Shown: one piece after another, positions 35,899 through 44,533 of the stretch
How the letters are laid out: every line of letters begins with the position of its first letter
How positions within the stretch are numbered: position 1 is the stretch's first letter
Assembly (NCBI GenBank): GCA_003674045.1
Contig: PENC01000002.1
Span: 868,001-932,000 of the forward strand
Origin: Streptomyces griseocarneus
GTDB lineage: Bacteria > Actinomycetota > Actinomycetes > Streptomycetales > Streptomycetaceae
Length of the DNA: 64,000 nucleotides
Direction: 5' to 3'
Notes under the pieces: model-generated
What the model was told of the DNA's origin: nothing
The model's database searches: none
The model's input: only the letters and a program-made list of their open reading frames with translations
Program-made: the position numbers and the translations under genes

Positions 35899-38157
35899 TC
35901 AATCGCCGTACGGGCGCCACAAAGTGGACTGCCGAATCGCCGCACGGGAGCCCCACCACCAGGTGAGAACGGACAGGACGCCCAAGGCCGCCGCCGTGCC
36001 CGTGAGCATCGCGCCGGACAGTTCGATGCCCTCGGCGGGATTCTCCTGCGGGACCGCCAGCCATACGGCCGCGATGAGGCTGGCGGCGATCGCCGCCAGC
36101 AGCGGGGCGAGGAGCCCCCATGCCGCCGTCGAGTAATAGACCTTCCTCTTCCCGGTGAGCACGCTCAACGGGGCGACCATGCGGCTGAACCGGAGGAACT
36201 CCGCCAGATTGGCGAGCGCCACGGCCAAGGCGAGGATCAGCACTCCCGGCACTCCGAAGAAGATAACCCATCTGCCGTGAGCGACCGAGAGGTTGGAGCT
36301 GACGAGCCAGCTCGCGCCGGGCGGGCCGACACTTGCCGAGGCGACCGGCAGCTCGTTCCGCAGCAATTGCCTGACCCGGTCCTCGGGCAGGTTCCCGCCG
36401 TCTTCGGCGACCAGGAGGAAGAGACCCGAGCCGCTCGTCGTCGCGCCGGAACGAACACCGTGGGGAACGGGGAGAACGCCGGGAACAACAGCGCCTTCCT
36501 TCACCTCGAAGCGCCCGGCGATCGGGCCGGTCCAGCGGACGGCCTCCACGATCCGCTTGTCGACGCCTTCCGACATCGCCTTCGTCGTACCCGGAATACA
36601 GGGCAGCCCTACGGCCCGCAGAGCCCGGCAGGGCCCCTGCAGCAGGACCGGCTCGTCGAACCGCCGGTCGGGCTGATACACGGAAAGGGTGACGGCACCC
36701 GGGGGAAGGTGGTCGATCACGGCTTTCATCCGCTGCGGCGACACACGATCCGGCCGGATGTCCAGGAGCAGGGCGCTGGTACCGATGCGGTCGGCGGTGG
36801 CCCGCGCGGCCCTGGCCGACTCGCCGAACTGAAGGCTGGTCAGCTGCACTTGGCTGACCAGGACCATGGCGATCCCCACACCCGCGACCAGGCGCGCGGT
36901 GACCCCCGGGTGCGCGGCGGCGTGCCGTCCGGCGACGAGCGCCCCCGGGCTGCCCGTGCGTCTGGCCGACTGCGCCAGCCGTCCCCCGATCGCGCCCCCG
37001 GCCACCGCGACGGCGCAGGGCAGAGTCACCAGCACCGCCGCCACGCCTGTGTTGTAGAGCTTCATCCTGAGGTCGGCGTACTGGGCGGGATCGAGCTGCG
37101 CCGGGCCCCAGACGGTCGCGAAGACCAGGAGCGGGGACGCCGTCGCGGCCCAGCGGATCACCTGGCTGCCGCGGGCGGCCAGGCGGGTGGAGCGTGCCTT
37201 GGCCCGCCTTCCCGTGCGGTGCAGCAGGCATACGAGCAGCAGAAGGGCGACGGCAGAGACCACACCGGACAAGGCCAGTCCCCACCACCACCGTCGCAGG
37301 TCGGCAGCGGACAGCCAGTAGCCGATCCAGGGGAGCCGGATATCCCCCGTCGCCGCCACCAGCAGGCCGGGCAGGGCGCCCAGCACCGCACCGGCCGCCA
37401 CCGGCAGCGTCGATTCGCCGAGGTTCAGCCATGTGCGGGCCTGCCACCCGCCGCCCAGGGCACTCACGAGGGCGGTGCGCTTGTCCCGCCCCGCGGACCC
37501 CATCCGCGCGGCGACCACTGCCAGCACGGCGGTCGGCAGCAGGATCAGGTACAGGGCCATGACGAAGCGCCCTCGGTCCTGGATGAAGAGCGGATCCCCG
37601 GACGACGACGCGATCGGACCGCCGAAGCCGACGACCGGCAGCTCGGCTTTCTCGTTGATCTGCCCGGGCCGGGGGTTGACGTATCCGAAGCGTTCGCCGG
37701 GACTGGCCAGCCCCTCGTCATGGATCGTGCCGCTGATCCTTCCGTACCGGTCCAGGGAGCCCTCGGCCTTGAGTGCCCGGACGAGCCCCGGCGAGAGCAC
37801 GGCTTCGCCAGGAGCGGGCCAGTGGTCGACGCCCGGAGGCAGCGGTGCGTCCTTCGACAGCGGACGGAGGTGGACGAGGCTGTGCTGAAGGCCCCCGGTC
37901 TCGTCGAAGCCGTCGATGGACAACGCCACCGGCTTACGGTCCGGGAACGCTTCCTGGAACTGAAGGCCCCGGTCCGCCGCCCGGGTCCGGATCCCGTCGT
38001 AGGAGGCGAAGACCGCCACGACGGCGGACAGCCCCAGGGCGAGCAGCGCGGCGGCCAGCAACAGGGCCACGCCGCGCACCTGCCCGCCGCCACCGTCGCG
38101 CCGCGCGGAGGCTCTGCCCATGCGCCACAGCTGCCGCCGCAGTCCGGCCGTGCTCAT
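35899..38157 (-). CDS. FtsX-like ABC permease (bacteriocin-associated type)
   Basis: A 752-residue permease. It has a first helix (GVALLLAAALLALGLSAVVA), a 150-residue external domain, three further helices, a set of central helices, a second external domain (about 480-640, with DIRPDRVSPQRMKAVIDHLP and a Cys pair) and three C-terminal helices. This double layout is that of macrolide-export/ FtsX-like permeases and of the integral membrane proteins of lactococcin-972-type operons. Its ATG overlaps the ABC ATPase stop (ATGA), so the two form one transporter. Confidence 0.85.
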   Translation of the reverse strand: MSTAGLRRQLWRMGRASARRDGGGGQVRGVALLLAAALLALGLSAVVAVFASYDGIRTRAADRGLQFQEAFPDRKPVALSIDGFDETGGLQHSLVHLRPLSKDAPLPPGVDHWPAPGEAVLSPGLVRALKAEGSLDRYGRISGTIHDEGLASPGERFGYVNPRPGQINEKAELPVVGFGGPIASSSGDPLFIQDRGRFVMALYLILLPTAVLAVVAARMGSAGRDKRTALVSALGGGWQARTWLNLGESTLPVAAGAVLGALPGLLVAATGDIRLPWIGYWLSAADLRRWWWGLALSGVVSAVALLLLVCLLHRTGRRAKARSTRLAARGSQVIRWAATASPLLVFATVWGPAQLDPAQYADLRMKLYNTGVAAVLVTLPCAVAVAGGAIGGRLAQSARRTGSPGALVAGRHAAAHPGVTARLVAGVGIAMVLVSQVQLTSLQFGESARAARATADRIGTSALLLDIRPDRVSPQRMKAVIDHLPPGAVTLSVYQPDRRFDEPVLLQGPCRALRAVGLPCIPGTTKAMSEGVDKRIVEAVRWTGPIAGRFEVKEGAVVPGVLPVPHGVRSGATTSGSGLFLLVAEDGGNLPEDRVRQLLRNELPVASASVGPPGASWLVSSNLSVAHGRWVIFFGVPGVLILALAVALANLAEFLRFSRMVAPLSVLTGKRKVYYSTAAWGLLAPLLAAIAASLIAAVWLAVPQENPAEGIELSGAMLTGTAAALGVLSVLTWWWGSRAAIRQSTLWRPYGD

Positions 38158-38864
38158 TTCCGGACCCCCGCACCGCGTCGCACGAGGGTGGCATCCGTGA
38201 GTTCCCAGCACTGATCGGCCAGGTCGGCGACGGCCGGGTCGTGCGTGACGACGGCCAGGGCGCATCCCCAGCGCTCCGGCACCGAGAACAGCAGCTCCGT
38301 GACGCTGTCCCGGGTGGCGGCGTCAAGGGCTCCGGTCGGCTCGTCGGCCAACAGCACGGTGGGCTCGTTGACCAAGGCACGGGCCACGGCGGCACGTTGG
38401 CGTTCCCCGCCCGACAGGTGGCCGGTCGGCACACCCTCCATGGGCACACCGAGCTCCTTGAGCAACTGCTCGGACCGTTCGTACGCCTGCCGCGCCTCGG
38501 TCCCGCCGAGCAGTGCCGCCAGCGCGACGTTCTCCACGGGCGTCAGCTCCGGTAATAACTCCCCGAACTGGAAGACCACGCCGATGTGGCGGCTCCGGTG
38601 CTGCTCCAGCCGTCGCTGCCGCATCCGGGAGAGATTGGCTCCGGCCACCTCCACCGAGCCGCCCGACGGCCGGACGAGCCCCAGGGCACACCCCAGCAGG
38701 GTGCTCTTGCCGCTTCCGCTCGGCCCCACCACGGCCACCGACTCACCGGCGGCGACCTGGAGGTCCACGGAGTCCAGCAACACCCGGCCGGCGACTTCGT
38801 ACCGGAGACCGCGCACCGCCAACGCCGGGTGCGCTCCTGCCGTATTGTCCATCGCCTGACCCAC
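38154..38864 (-). CDS. ABC transporter ATPase (MacB/LolD-like)
   Basis: A 236-residue ATPase. Walker A is VGPSGSGKST, Q-loop VFQFGELLPELTPVENV, signature HLSGGERQR, Walker B VLLADEPTGALD, switch H in VTHDP. It matches the LolD/MacB/bacteriocin-export group that pairs with FtsX-like permeases. I chose the GTG at 38,862-38,864, 5 bases after GGAAGG; an internal ATG at 38,850-38,852 is a second option. It follows the secreted-peptide gene after a strong hairpin. Confidence 0.92.
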   Translation of the reverse strand: MGQAMDNTAGAHPALAVRGLRYEVAGRVLLDSVDLQVAAGESVAVVGPSGSGKSTLLGCALGLVRPSGGSVEVAGANLSRMRQRRLEQHRSRHIGVVFQFGELLPELTPVENVALAALLGGTEARQAYERSEQLLKELGVPMEGVPTGHLSGGERQRAAVARALVNEPTVLLADEPTGALDAATRDSVTELLFSVPERWGCALAVVTHDPAVADLADQCWELTDATLVRRGAGVRK

Positions 38865-38903
38865 CGCACCCTTCCTTGCCCGCCCTTGGGCGTACGACAC
38901 GAA

Positions 38904-38941
38904 GTGGGAGGGGCGGCATCCCGGGCCGCCACCCCTCCCAC
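38904..38941 (-). terminator. Hairpin between secreted-peptide gene and ABC genes
   Basis: GTGGGAGGGG (38,904-38,913) pairs with CCCCTCCCAC (38,932-38,941), with an inner CGGC/GCCG. No T run follows. Such a hairpin after the first gene usually ends most transcripts and lets the peptide be made in excess of its transporter. Confidence 0.7.
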
Positions 38942-39004
38942 GGTTCCGATTCTCACCTGGCACGACCGGGCGACGAGGATTTCAGGCCGCCCGACGGCGC
39001 CGTA

Positions 39005-39358
39005 CTACTGGCGGTAGGACCAGCTGCCGCACTCGTCGGGGTTGTCCGGAACCCAGTTGCACGCGCGCAGCTGGGTGATCGTGCTGCCCGCGTCGCTGTA
39101 CTGGGTCGTGCCGGGGCCGCTCTTGTTCCACGCGTGGTAGGTGTCGCCACCGCCGGCGGAACGCTTGTACGCCGCGTAGGACTTGCCGTCCCCGACCTGC
39201 TTGATGGCGGCGATGGTGTTGGTCCCGTAGGAGTAGGCGTACGCCTTGCCCCCGGGCGAGTAGGCCCCCATGTCCGACGCGACCGCCGGCGAGGCCGCCA
39301 GCAGCGCGGCTCCGGCGATGATGAACCCCGCGGCTCTCTTGGCCACTGTTCGCTTCAT
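39005..39358 (-). CDS. Small secreted peptide (lactococcin-972-like context)
   Basis: A 117-residue exported protein. Residues 1-31 are a signal peptide (KRTVAKRAAGFIIAGAALLA...AVAS). The mature part is rich in Tyr/Gly/Ser/Trp (YSPGGKAYAYSYGTNT, GGGDTYHAWNKSGPGTTQYS) and has two Cys near the end (RACNWVPDNPDECGSWSYRQ) that could form a disulfide. Size, composition and the following ATPase and FtsX permease recall lactococcin-972 operons, but I cannot show that the sequence is in that family. I chose the ATG at 39,356-39,358, 10 bases after AAGGAGGG; an ATG 9 bases earlier is too close to that site. Confidence 0.75.
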   Translation of the reverse strand: MKRTVAKRAAGFIIAGAALLAASPAVASDMGAYSPGGKAYAYSYGTNTIAAIKQVGDGKSYAAYKRSAGGGDTYHAWNKSGPGTTQYSDAGSTITQLRACNWVPDNPDECGSWSYRQ

Positions 39359-40030
39359 TGCTGTCATCCCCTCCTTGCCTCTCGCGAGGCACTCCGAATG
39401 GCAGGTGTGCATGGCCGACCCCGTAAGCGTGCTGACACGCGTCGCAGGACCGGCGCAGCCGCGAGCGGCGGACACCGCCCGCCCTGGCACACCGTTACCT
39501 TCCGACTACAGACTTCCCGGCGGCAACAGATGCCACAACTGGCCCCGAGGTCGCGACCGAATCCCCACCACGCAGCAACCGGCCACTCCGGATCACCGCC
39601 TTTCCGCCGGGGCAAAGCAAGCGGAAGGGACGACACACGTGCGAAACGCCGCTGTTACAACAAGGCGGGTGATGAGCGGAGTTGCCGGAGCAGGGGCAGC
39701 GATGTAGCGCGGGTGCGCTAAATACGCCATCGACTCACCTCGCCCCGACGGAGACACTCTGGCCGATTCAAGTGGCCTCACGGGCGGGAGCGACAGCGGA
39801 AACGGCCGCGCGGACATCGCCGGGGGCCGGGGCACCGATGTCGCGTTCGCGGAGCCCGGGGGCGACGTGCCCCGGGACCATTCCAGCGGTTCAGTGGCAC
39901 GCTCCGGGAACGACGGGGATGCTCAGGGACCACCGCAGGCCACGGGCCCGGTCGACCCGACAACCAGGCCGGGCACGGCCCCGTCACGGTCGGCCATCCG
40001 AACGACGGATGATCATTTTTTGGCTGACCG
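39359..40030. other. Long noncoding stretch
   Basis: These 672 bases lie upstream of the secreted-peptide gene and downstream of decayed genes. Several short open frames occur but none has a familiar composition. The promoter of the peptide operon must lie near 39,370-39,450. GC content is slightly lower than in the polyketide genes. Confidence 0.5.
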
Positions 40031-40535
40031 TCACCACCGCCCGGGCCCCGCTCCTTGTTGTTCCGGCCGACCGAGGGGGCAGCCCGGCTCCGGCCCCGTC
40101 CAGTTCGGGGAGCACGTCACCAGCGCCGCCGACAGGAACAAGGTTCCTCGCAGGTAGAACCCGAGCGACACGTCAACGCCCTGCGCCAGCCGCTCCGTGG
40201 CGAAGGCGGTGAGCGCAGCGGGCCGCGTCGCGTCCTGGTCGTGGCCGAAGGCGAACCGGGGCGCGTGCTCGGCCAGTCGCTCCCCCAGCCACTCCGCGGC
40301 TTTCTTCGGCTCGTCCCACGTGCCCTGGATCAGCCGGGGCGGCTTCAGCAGCCACAGGGCCCGTCTCGATCGGCGGTACGCCGGTGGACTTCCACTCAGC
40401 GACGGCTTCCCGGTAGCGCTCCTGGACGTCGTCGGGGCTGGTGACGGTCGGCGCGACGGACGGCGGCGGGCGACGGATGCTCTCCTTGCCGAAGTCCTTC
40501 TTCTCACCGGCCCAGAGGTACCCGTGAACGTGCAA
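40031..40535 (-). pseudogene. Hypothetical gene broken by a frameshift
   Basis: Two frames make one protein: 40,535 to about 40,370 gives HVHGYLWAGEKKDFGKESIR...DVQERYREAVAEWKSTGVPP, and the other, from there to 40,031, gives LWLLKPPRLIQGTWDEPKKA, AEWLGERLAEHAPRFAFGHD and GVDVSLGFYLRGTLFLSAAL. I do not recognise the family. A hydrophobic stretch near the end suggests membrane contact. It is the last of a five-gene minus-strand group that starts at 42,592, and like its neighbour it has decayed. Confidence 0.6.
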
Positions 40536-40622
40536 CTGGTCTTCCTGTCCGGGGGAGCAAGAGGGCAGACCCCACCTTCCCCAGAAGGCAGGGGCCGCCG
40601 GTCCACAGGGGCTGCCGGCCGG

Positions 40623-41025
40623 TCAGGCCGTGAGACCGAAGCGGGCCGGGTCGATGCCTGCCGCGTTCAGCTCGGCGATGGTGAACCTCAGCGGCTCCGC
40701 GTTCGGCCGCTTGCTGTCGCCGAGGGCGTAGGCGCCCTCGGCGACCAGCTTCACGGTCCCGCTGATGCCGCTTCTCCGACTCCGCATGGATCAGGGCATC
40801 GACCAGCTTGCGGACCGTCGGCAAAGGCACTGACCCCAGGAACACGGACGGCTCACCGCTGAGGGATGCGCGGCCTTTCAGCAGCGGCCACGAGTCCGTG
40901 TCCCCGACCCTGATGCCCATCTCCGCCAGCACTCGTTCCAGCACGAAGGCGGTGTCATCCGCCTTCTTCTTGCCTGCCAGAAAGGTGTCGGCTTGCTGTA
41001 CGGCTGCCTCGATGTCCGTGGTCAT
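40623..41025 (-). pseudogene. Small hypothetical protein gene with frameshift
   Basis: The first frame gives MTTDIEAAVQQADTFLAGKK, FVLERVLAEMGIRVGDTDSW and SVPLPTVRKLVDALIHAESE; after a shift near 40,775 another frame gives VKLVAEGAYALGDSKRPNAE and RFTIAELNAAGIDPARFGLT, ending at TGA. In full it would have about 133 residues. Family not recognised, but such genes accompany XRE/DUF5753 regulators in Streptomyces. The shift could be a sequencing error. Confidence 0.6.
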
Positions 41026-41063
41026 GGGACCATGATTGTGTGTCCCAGAAGCCACGAGAACCC

Positions 41064-41921
41064 CTAGTCACGTAGACGCATAAAGCCCTCAGCGGTCTCC
41101 CTGAGAAACGCGGTCGAGTCCGTTCCCGTGAGGGCATTCCCAAGGAACAGATCGAACAGTTCCAAGTGATGGGAGATGTCCCGAGGATCACGGAGTACGA
41201 CTTCGCCGGAGAACAGCTCGACTGTTACAAGCCGATCGTCATAGACCACGAAGACGTTCAGGGGTGTTGCCGAGATACGGACAGCCTGGGGGATGACGGC
41301 AATCTCCACGTTCGGCTTCTCTGACACGTCAGCCATGTGTGCGCATTGCGCCGCCATGACTTCACGGCTGGCTCTGCACCACCTCACCGCCTGCTCGGTG
41401 AGCAGGAACGTGAAGCTACGGGATTGGTCGTCCAGGATGGCTTGGCGGTCCATGCGGGCTTGCACGGCCTTGCCGACGTCCCTGGCAGGAGCACTGCTCA
41501 CCGTCTTCGAAAGCGTCTGCTCTGCGTACTGCCGTACGTGCAGCAGCCCCGTGGGGATGGCGGGAAGAAAATGCCGCATCACTCGTGACGTTGATTCCAA
41601 TGCCTTCAGTTCGGCCTGTTTCCGGTACAGGCCGACGCGGGCATAGGTCCGCCAGGACGCATAGTCGACATTCGCTTTACGAGCCAGTCTCAGTAGCTCA
41701 TCTGCAACTTCCTGGGGCACACCCAAGGCGGTCAGAATGCGTTGGACGTCAATGACAGTCGGAAGGGCCCGCCCGGTTTCTATTCGACTGATCTTTGTCT
41801 GGCTCATGTTGCAGCGCACCGCAAGGCGTTCACCACTCAGACCAGATGCCTCGCGAAGGTCCCGTAGAGCCTCCGCGAGGTCTTTCCTTTCCCTTGCTTG
41901 GTGTTCAGGTTCGATACTCAC
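41064..41921 (-). CDS. XRE-family regulator with DUF5753 (Scr1-type)
   Basis: A 285-residue DNA-binding protein. Helix-turn-helix: LREASGLSGERLAVRCNMSQ, TKISRIETGRALPTVIDVQR. DUF5753 follows: IPTGLLHVRQYAEQTLSKTV, ARMDRQAILDDQSRSFTFLL, HMADVSEKPNVEIAVIPQAV, FVVYDDRLVTVELFSGEVVL. Scr1-type regulators pair with small partner proteins (here DUF6879). GTG start at 41,919-41,921; its start overlaps the end of the DUF6879 gene by 17 bases. Confidence 0.92.
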   Translation of the reverse strand: MSIEPEHQARERKDLAEALRDLREASGLSGERLAVRCNMSQTKISRIETGRALPTVIDVQRILTALGVPQEVADELLRLARKANVDYASWRTYARVGLYRKQAELKALESTSRVMRHFLPAIPTGLLHVRQYAEQTLSKTVSSAPARDVGKAVQARMDRQAILDDQSRSFTFLLTEQAVRWCRASREVMAAQCAHMADVSEKPNVEIAVIPQAVRISATPLNVFVVYDDRLVTVELFSGEVVLRDPRDISHHLELFDLFLGNALTGTDSTAFLRETAEGFMRLRD

Positions 41922-42414
41922 CGAATGGGTCAGCGTTCTCCAGGGCCAGGTCTCGCCAACCGAGGTACTGGCCAAGGTCTGGGGATTCGATCAGTTCCCG
42001 ATTGATCTGGGTTCCGTCCGGACGGTAGTTGAGATGCACCACGGTTGTCTCGTCGAACAGCCAGAAGTCCTGGTCCGGCAGCCCCAGGTCCTTGTCCGTC
42101 AGGTCGAGGACTCGGATGTCCTCCCCTGCCCTGATGTTGCCGGGGATGCCCCAGGCGAACTGGTACCGCTGGTAGTCCGTGAGTGGCCGACATACGACCC
42201 TGACCCGGCCGAAAGTCTTGCCGGCCGCCACGGCGTCCCGCACGGTCACGTGCCACTTGGCGTTGTGGTCGTCGGGCTTGGGCTCTCCCCGGAGAAAGCG
42301 GGCCAGGCTGTCGGCCTCCGCAGGCATGGTGTAGGTCGGCTGCACTTCTAGCCGCCACGCAGACCGCTTGAAGTCGCGGAAGTACGCGGCCCACGCGTCA
42401 CCATCCAAGAGCAC
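41905..42414 (-). CDS. DUF6879 family protein
   Basis: A 169-residue protein with WAAYFRDFKRSAWRLEVQPT, FGRVRVVCRPLTDYQRYQFA, GEDIRVLDLTDKDLGLPDQD and FWLFDETTVVHLNYRPDGT, the hallmarks of DUF6879, a constant partner of Scr1-type XRE/DUF5753 genes. Its role is unknown; it may be the toxin-like or signalling partner of the regulator. It overlaps both neighbours by 17 bases. Confidence 0.88.
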   Translation of the reverse strand: MLLDGDAWAAYFRDFKRSAWRLEVQPTYTMPAEADSLARFLRGEPKPDDHNAKWHVTVRDAVAAGKTFGRVRVVCRPLTDYQRYQFAWGIPGNIRAGEDIRVLDLTDKDLGLPDQDFWLFDETTVVHLNYRPDGTQINRELIESPDLGQYLGWRDLALENADPFGEYRT

Positions 42415-42592
42415 GGGCGGCCTCCTTCAGTACGTGCTCGGGGACCATCACAACCGCCTCGCCCTCGGGAGTCGGGTGGTTCGTCAGGTACCCCTGTATG
42501 GCGATGTTGCCCGGCTGGTCCGTCGTGAAGACGTTGGCGCAGTCGCCGGAATCGCAGTCCGGGTCTTCCCCGGCGACCTTGTTCAGCTTCAT
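42398..42592 (-). CDS. Small acidic hypothetical protein
   Basis: A 64-residue protein, acidic, with a Cys pair (DPDCDSGDCANVF) and TPEGEAVVMVPEHVLKEAAR. I chose the ATG at 42,590-42,592, 7 bases after GGAGG; another ATG lies 6 bases upstream but too close to it. It leads the Scr1-type operon and overlaps the DUF6879 gene. It looks like the small partner (DUF397-like role) of such loci, but the sequence is not DUF397. Confidence 0.75.
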   Translation of the reverse strand: MKLNKVAGEDPDCDSGDCANVFTTDQPGNIAIQGYLTNHPTPEGEAVVMVPEHVLKEAARALGW

Positions 42593-42776
42593 GTGCATCC
42601 CTCCCTCGCCGTCGGCAGCAAGCTACGGACGGGGTGACTTCCGATCAAGAGGGAGGGGCCCGCCAGTCACGTTCTCGCATAGATTCCCGCTGACCGAAGG
42701 ACCCAGGCACTCAGGCCCATCGGCTTCACGTGCCGTAGCATCCTGGCCCGAAGTGCTGGCGTGGGAGAGGGCTGTC

Positions 42777-43130
42777 ATGTCGCAGGGGTGGAAGATCACC
42801 GTCATCGTGCTGGCGGTAGCCGGGATCGTGTCCACACCGTTGGCCTGGCTGCTGGACAGCCCCGACGGCGGGCAGTTGGCCGCGGCGACCGTCCAGAGCG
42901 CCGTGAGCATCGCGGCCCTGGTCTGGGCAATGTTCCAGCATCCGGAGAACCGCACGGAGGACACGGCCCTCGAGACCGGGGAGGCGCGCGCGGAGGACGG
43001 CGGCGCGGCCAACACAGGCATCAAGCGTCCCGGAGGCCACGGCAGCGGGACCGCACGGGCGGAACGGACCGGGAACGCGACGGCGACGGGTGACGGCAGC
43101 AGCGCCAACAGCGGTATCGACTACAGCTGA
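42777..43130 (+). CDS. Small two-helix membrane protein
   Basis: A 117-residue protein with two hydrophobic helices (KITVIVLAVAGIVSTPLAWL and AATVQSAVSIAALVWAMF) and a charged, Gly/Ala/Asn-rich disordered tail (GNATATGDGSSANSGIDYS). ATG after GGGAGAGGG. It is divergent from the Scr1-type operon. Family and role are not known. Confidence 0.7.
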   Translation: MSQGWKITVIVLAVAGIVSTPLAWLLDSPDGGQLAAATVQSAVSIAALVWAMFQHPENRTEDTALETGEARAEDGGAANTGIKRPGGHGSGTARAERTGNATATGDGSSANSGIDYS

Positions 43131-43200
43131 CGGGCGTGGTGTGAGGAGCGAGCACACGGCTCGGATCCCACGTGGCAGGGCAGGAATAGGCGAATCGCCG

Positions 43201-43350
43201 TCAGGGCGTTTCGTCGTCTCCGCCCACGGCGGTGAGAGCGACCTCGAGCAAGTGGATGATCTCGGAGTTGAGGGAGCGTCGGTCGGTCTCGGCCTGGGCG
43301 GTCAGCCGGGCGTGTACGTCGTCGGGGAGGCGTAGAGTCAACTGAATCAT
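43201..43350 (-). CDS. Arc/RHH-type DNA-binding small protein
   Basis: A 49-residue ribbon-helix-helix protein: MIQLTLRLPDDVHARLTAQA is the beta strand and helix 1, SLNSEIIHLLEVALTAVG is helix 2. Such proteins repress their own promoter and are often antitoxins. No toxin gene follows. It is divergent from tnpB, with 28 bases between the two starts, so it could regulate tnpB. Confidence 0.8.
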   Translation of the reverse strand: MIQLTLRLPDDVHARLTAQAETDRRSLNSEIIHLLEVALTAVGGDDETP

Positions 43351-43378
43351 GACACCATCATAGGTTCGCTTTGGTAGC

Positions 43379-44533
43379 GTGACCGTTGTGAAGCTCAGGT
43401 ACCAGTTCCGCGTGTATCCGAGCGCCCCGCAGAAGAACGAGCTGGCGAAGGCGTTCGGGTGCGCCCGCGTCGTATGGAACGACGCGCTGCGCATCAGGCA
43501 GGACGCCTACGAGCAGGGCAAGCCGGTCCCGTCGATCGTCGAGCTGGCGAAGCTGGTGATCACCGAGGCCAAGAAGACACCTGAGCGGACGTGGCTCGGT
43601 GAGGTTTCGGCAGTTGTGCTTCAGTCGTCCCTGCGCGACCTGGGAACGGCGTATGCCAACTTCTTCGCGTCGAGGAAAGGCACGCGCAAGGGGCCGAAGA
43701 CAGGGCCGCCGCGTTTCAAGAAGAAGACCAGCCGTCAGGCCGTCAGGTTCACCAGGGCCGCCCGCTTCTCCGTCACCGAGGACGGCAGGCTCAGGCTTCC
43801 GAAAATCGGTGACGTGTCCGTCCGCTGGTCACGGAGGCTTCCCTCCGAACCGTCCTCGGTCACGATCATCAAGGACGCCGCCGGGCGGTATTTCGCCTCG
43901 TTCGTCGTGGAGACCGAGGACAAGCCCCTGCCCGAGCTGGACCGGGAGGAGACCGACACCGGGATCGACCTCGGACTCGGCTCGTACGCCGTCCTGCGGG
44001 GCCGGAAGATAAAGACCCCGAAATTCTTCCGGCGCCAGGAGAAGAAGCTCCGCCGGGCACAGCGGAAGCTGTCCCGAGCCCAGAAGGGATCGAGCAACCG
44101 GCGCAAGGCCGGGCTCGCCGTTGCCAAGGTCCACGCACGCGTCGCCGACCAGCGACGCGACTTCATCGAGCAGGAAACCACCAGGGTAGTCCGTGAGAGC
44201 CAAGCGGCCTACCTGGAGGACCTGAACGTGAAGGGCATGGCCAAGAGTTTCGGCAAGTCTGTGCATGACCAGTCCCTGGGCATGTTCGCCCGCACCCTCG
44301 AAGCCAAGTGCCGCCGCTACGGCCGGACCTTCGTGAAGGTGGACCGGTTCTTCCCCTCCACCCAGTTGTGCTCGCACTGCGGTGCACTCACCGGGCCGAA
44401 GGGGAAGGAAGGACTGCGGATACGTACCTGGACATGCGACTGCGGAGCCCGGCATGACCGGGATCAGAACGCTGAGCACAACCTCCGTCTTCAGGGGCGG
44501 AACATCGTGGCGGCCGGGCGGGCTGACACGTAA
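43379..44533 (+). CDS. tnpB: RNA-guided endonuclease TnpB
   Basis: A 384-residue TnpB with complete catalytic residues: RuvC Asp in TGIDLGLGSYAV, Glu in AYLEDLNVKGM, last Asp in HDRDQNAEHNL, and the zinc finger CSHCG...CDCG. The N-terminus has LRYQFRVYPSAPQKNELAKA and the helical WED/REC part with many Arg/Lys. TnpB cuts DNA guided by an omega-RNA encoded at its own 3' end and helps retain the element. GTG at 43,379 (or 43,388) without clear Shine-Dalgarno. The neighbour on the other strand is an RHH gene. Confidence 0.95.
   Translation: MTVVKLRYQFRVYPSAPQKNELAKAFGCARVVWNDALRIRQDAYEQGKPVPSIVELAKLVITEAKKTPERTWLGEVSAVVLQSSLRDLGTAYANFFASRKGTRKGPKTGPPRFKKKTSRQAVRFTRAARFSVTEDGRLRLPKIGDVSVRWSRRLPSEPSSVTIIKDAAGRYFASFVVETEDKPLPELDREETDTGIDLGLGSYAVLRGRKIKTPKFFRRQEKKLRRAQRKLSRAQKGSSNRRKAGLAVAKVHARVADQRRDFIEQETTRVVRESQAAYLEDLNVKGMAKSFGKSVHDQSLGMFARTLEAKCRRYGRTFVKVDRFFPSTQLCSHCGALTGPKGKEGLRIRTWTCDCGARHDRDQNAEHNLRLQGRNIVAAGRADT

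Noticed and set aside
39593..39730. 45-codon ORF with a TTA codon
   Set aside because: It has a weak upstream GAGG but no family features, and the codon pattern is random.
43201..43350. RHH gene as antitoxin of a toxin-antitoxin pair
   Set aside because: No toxin-like gene follows or precedes it in the same transcript direction.
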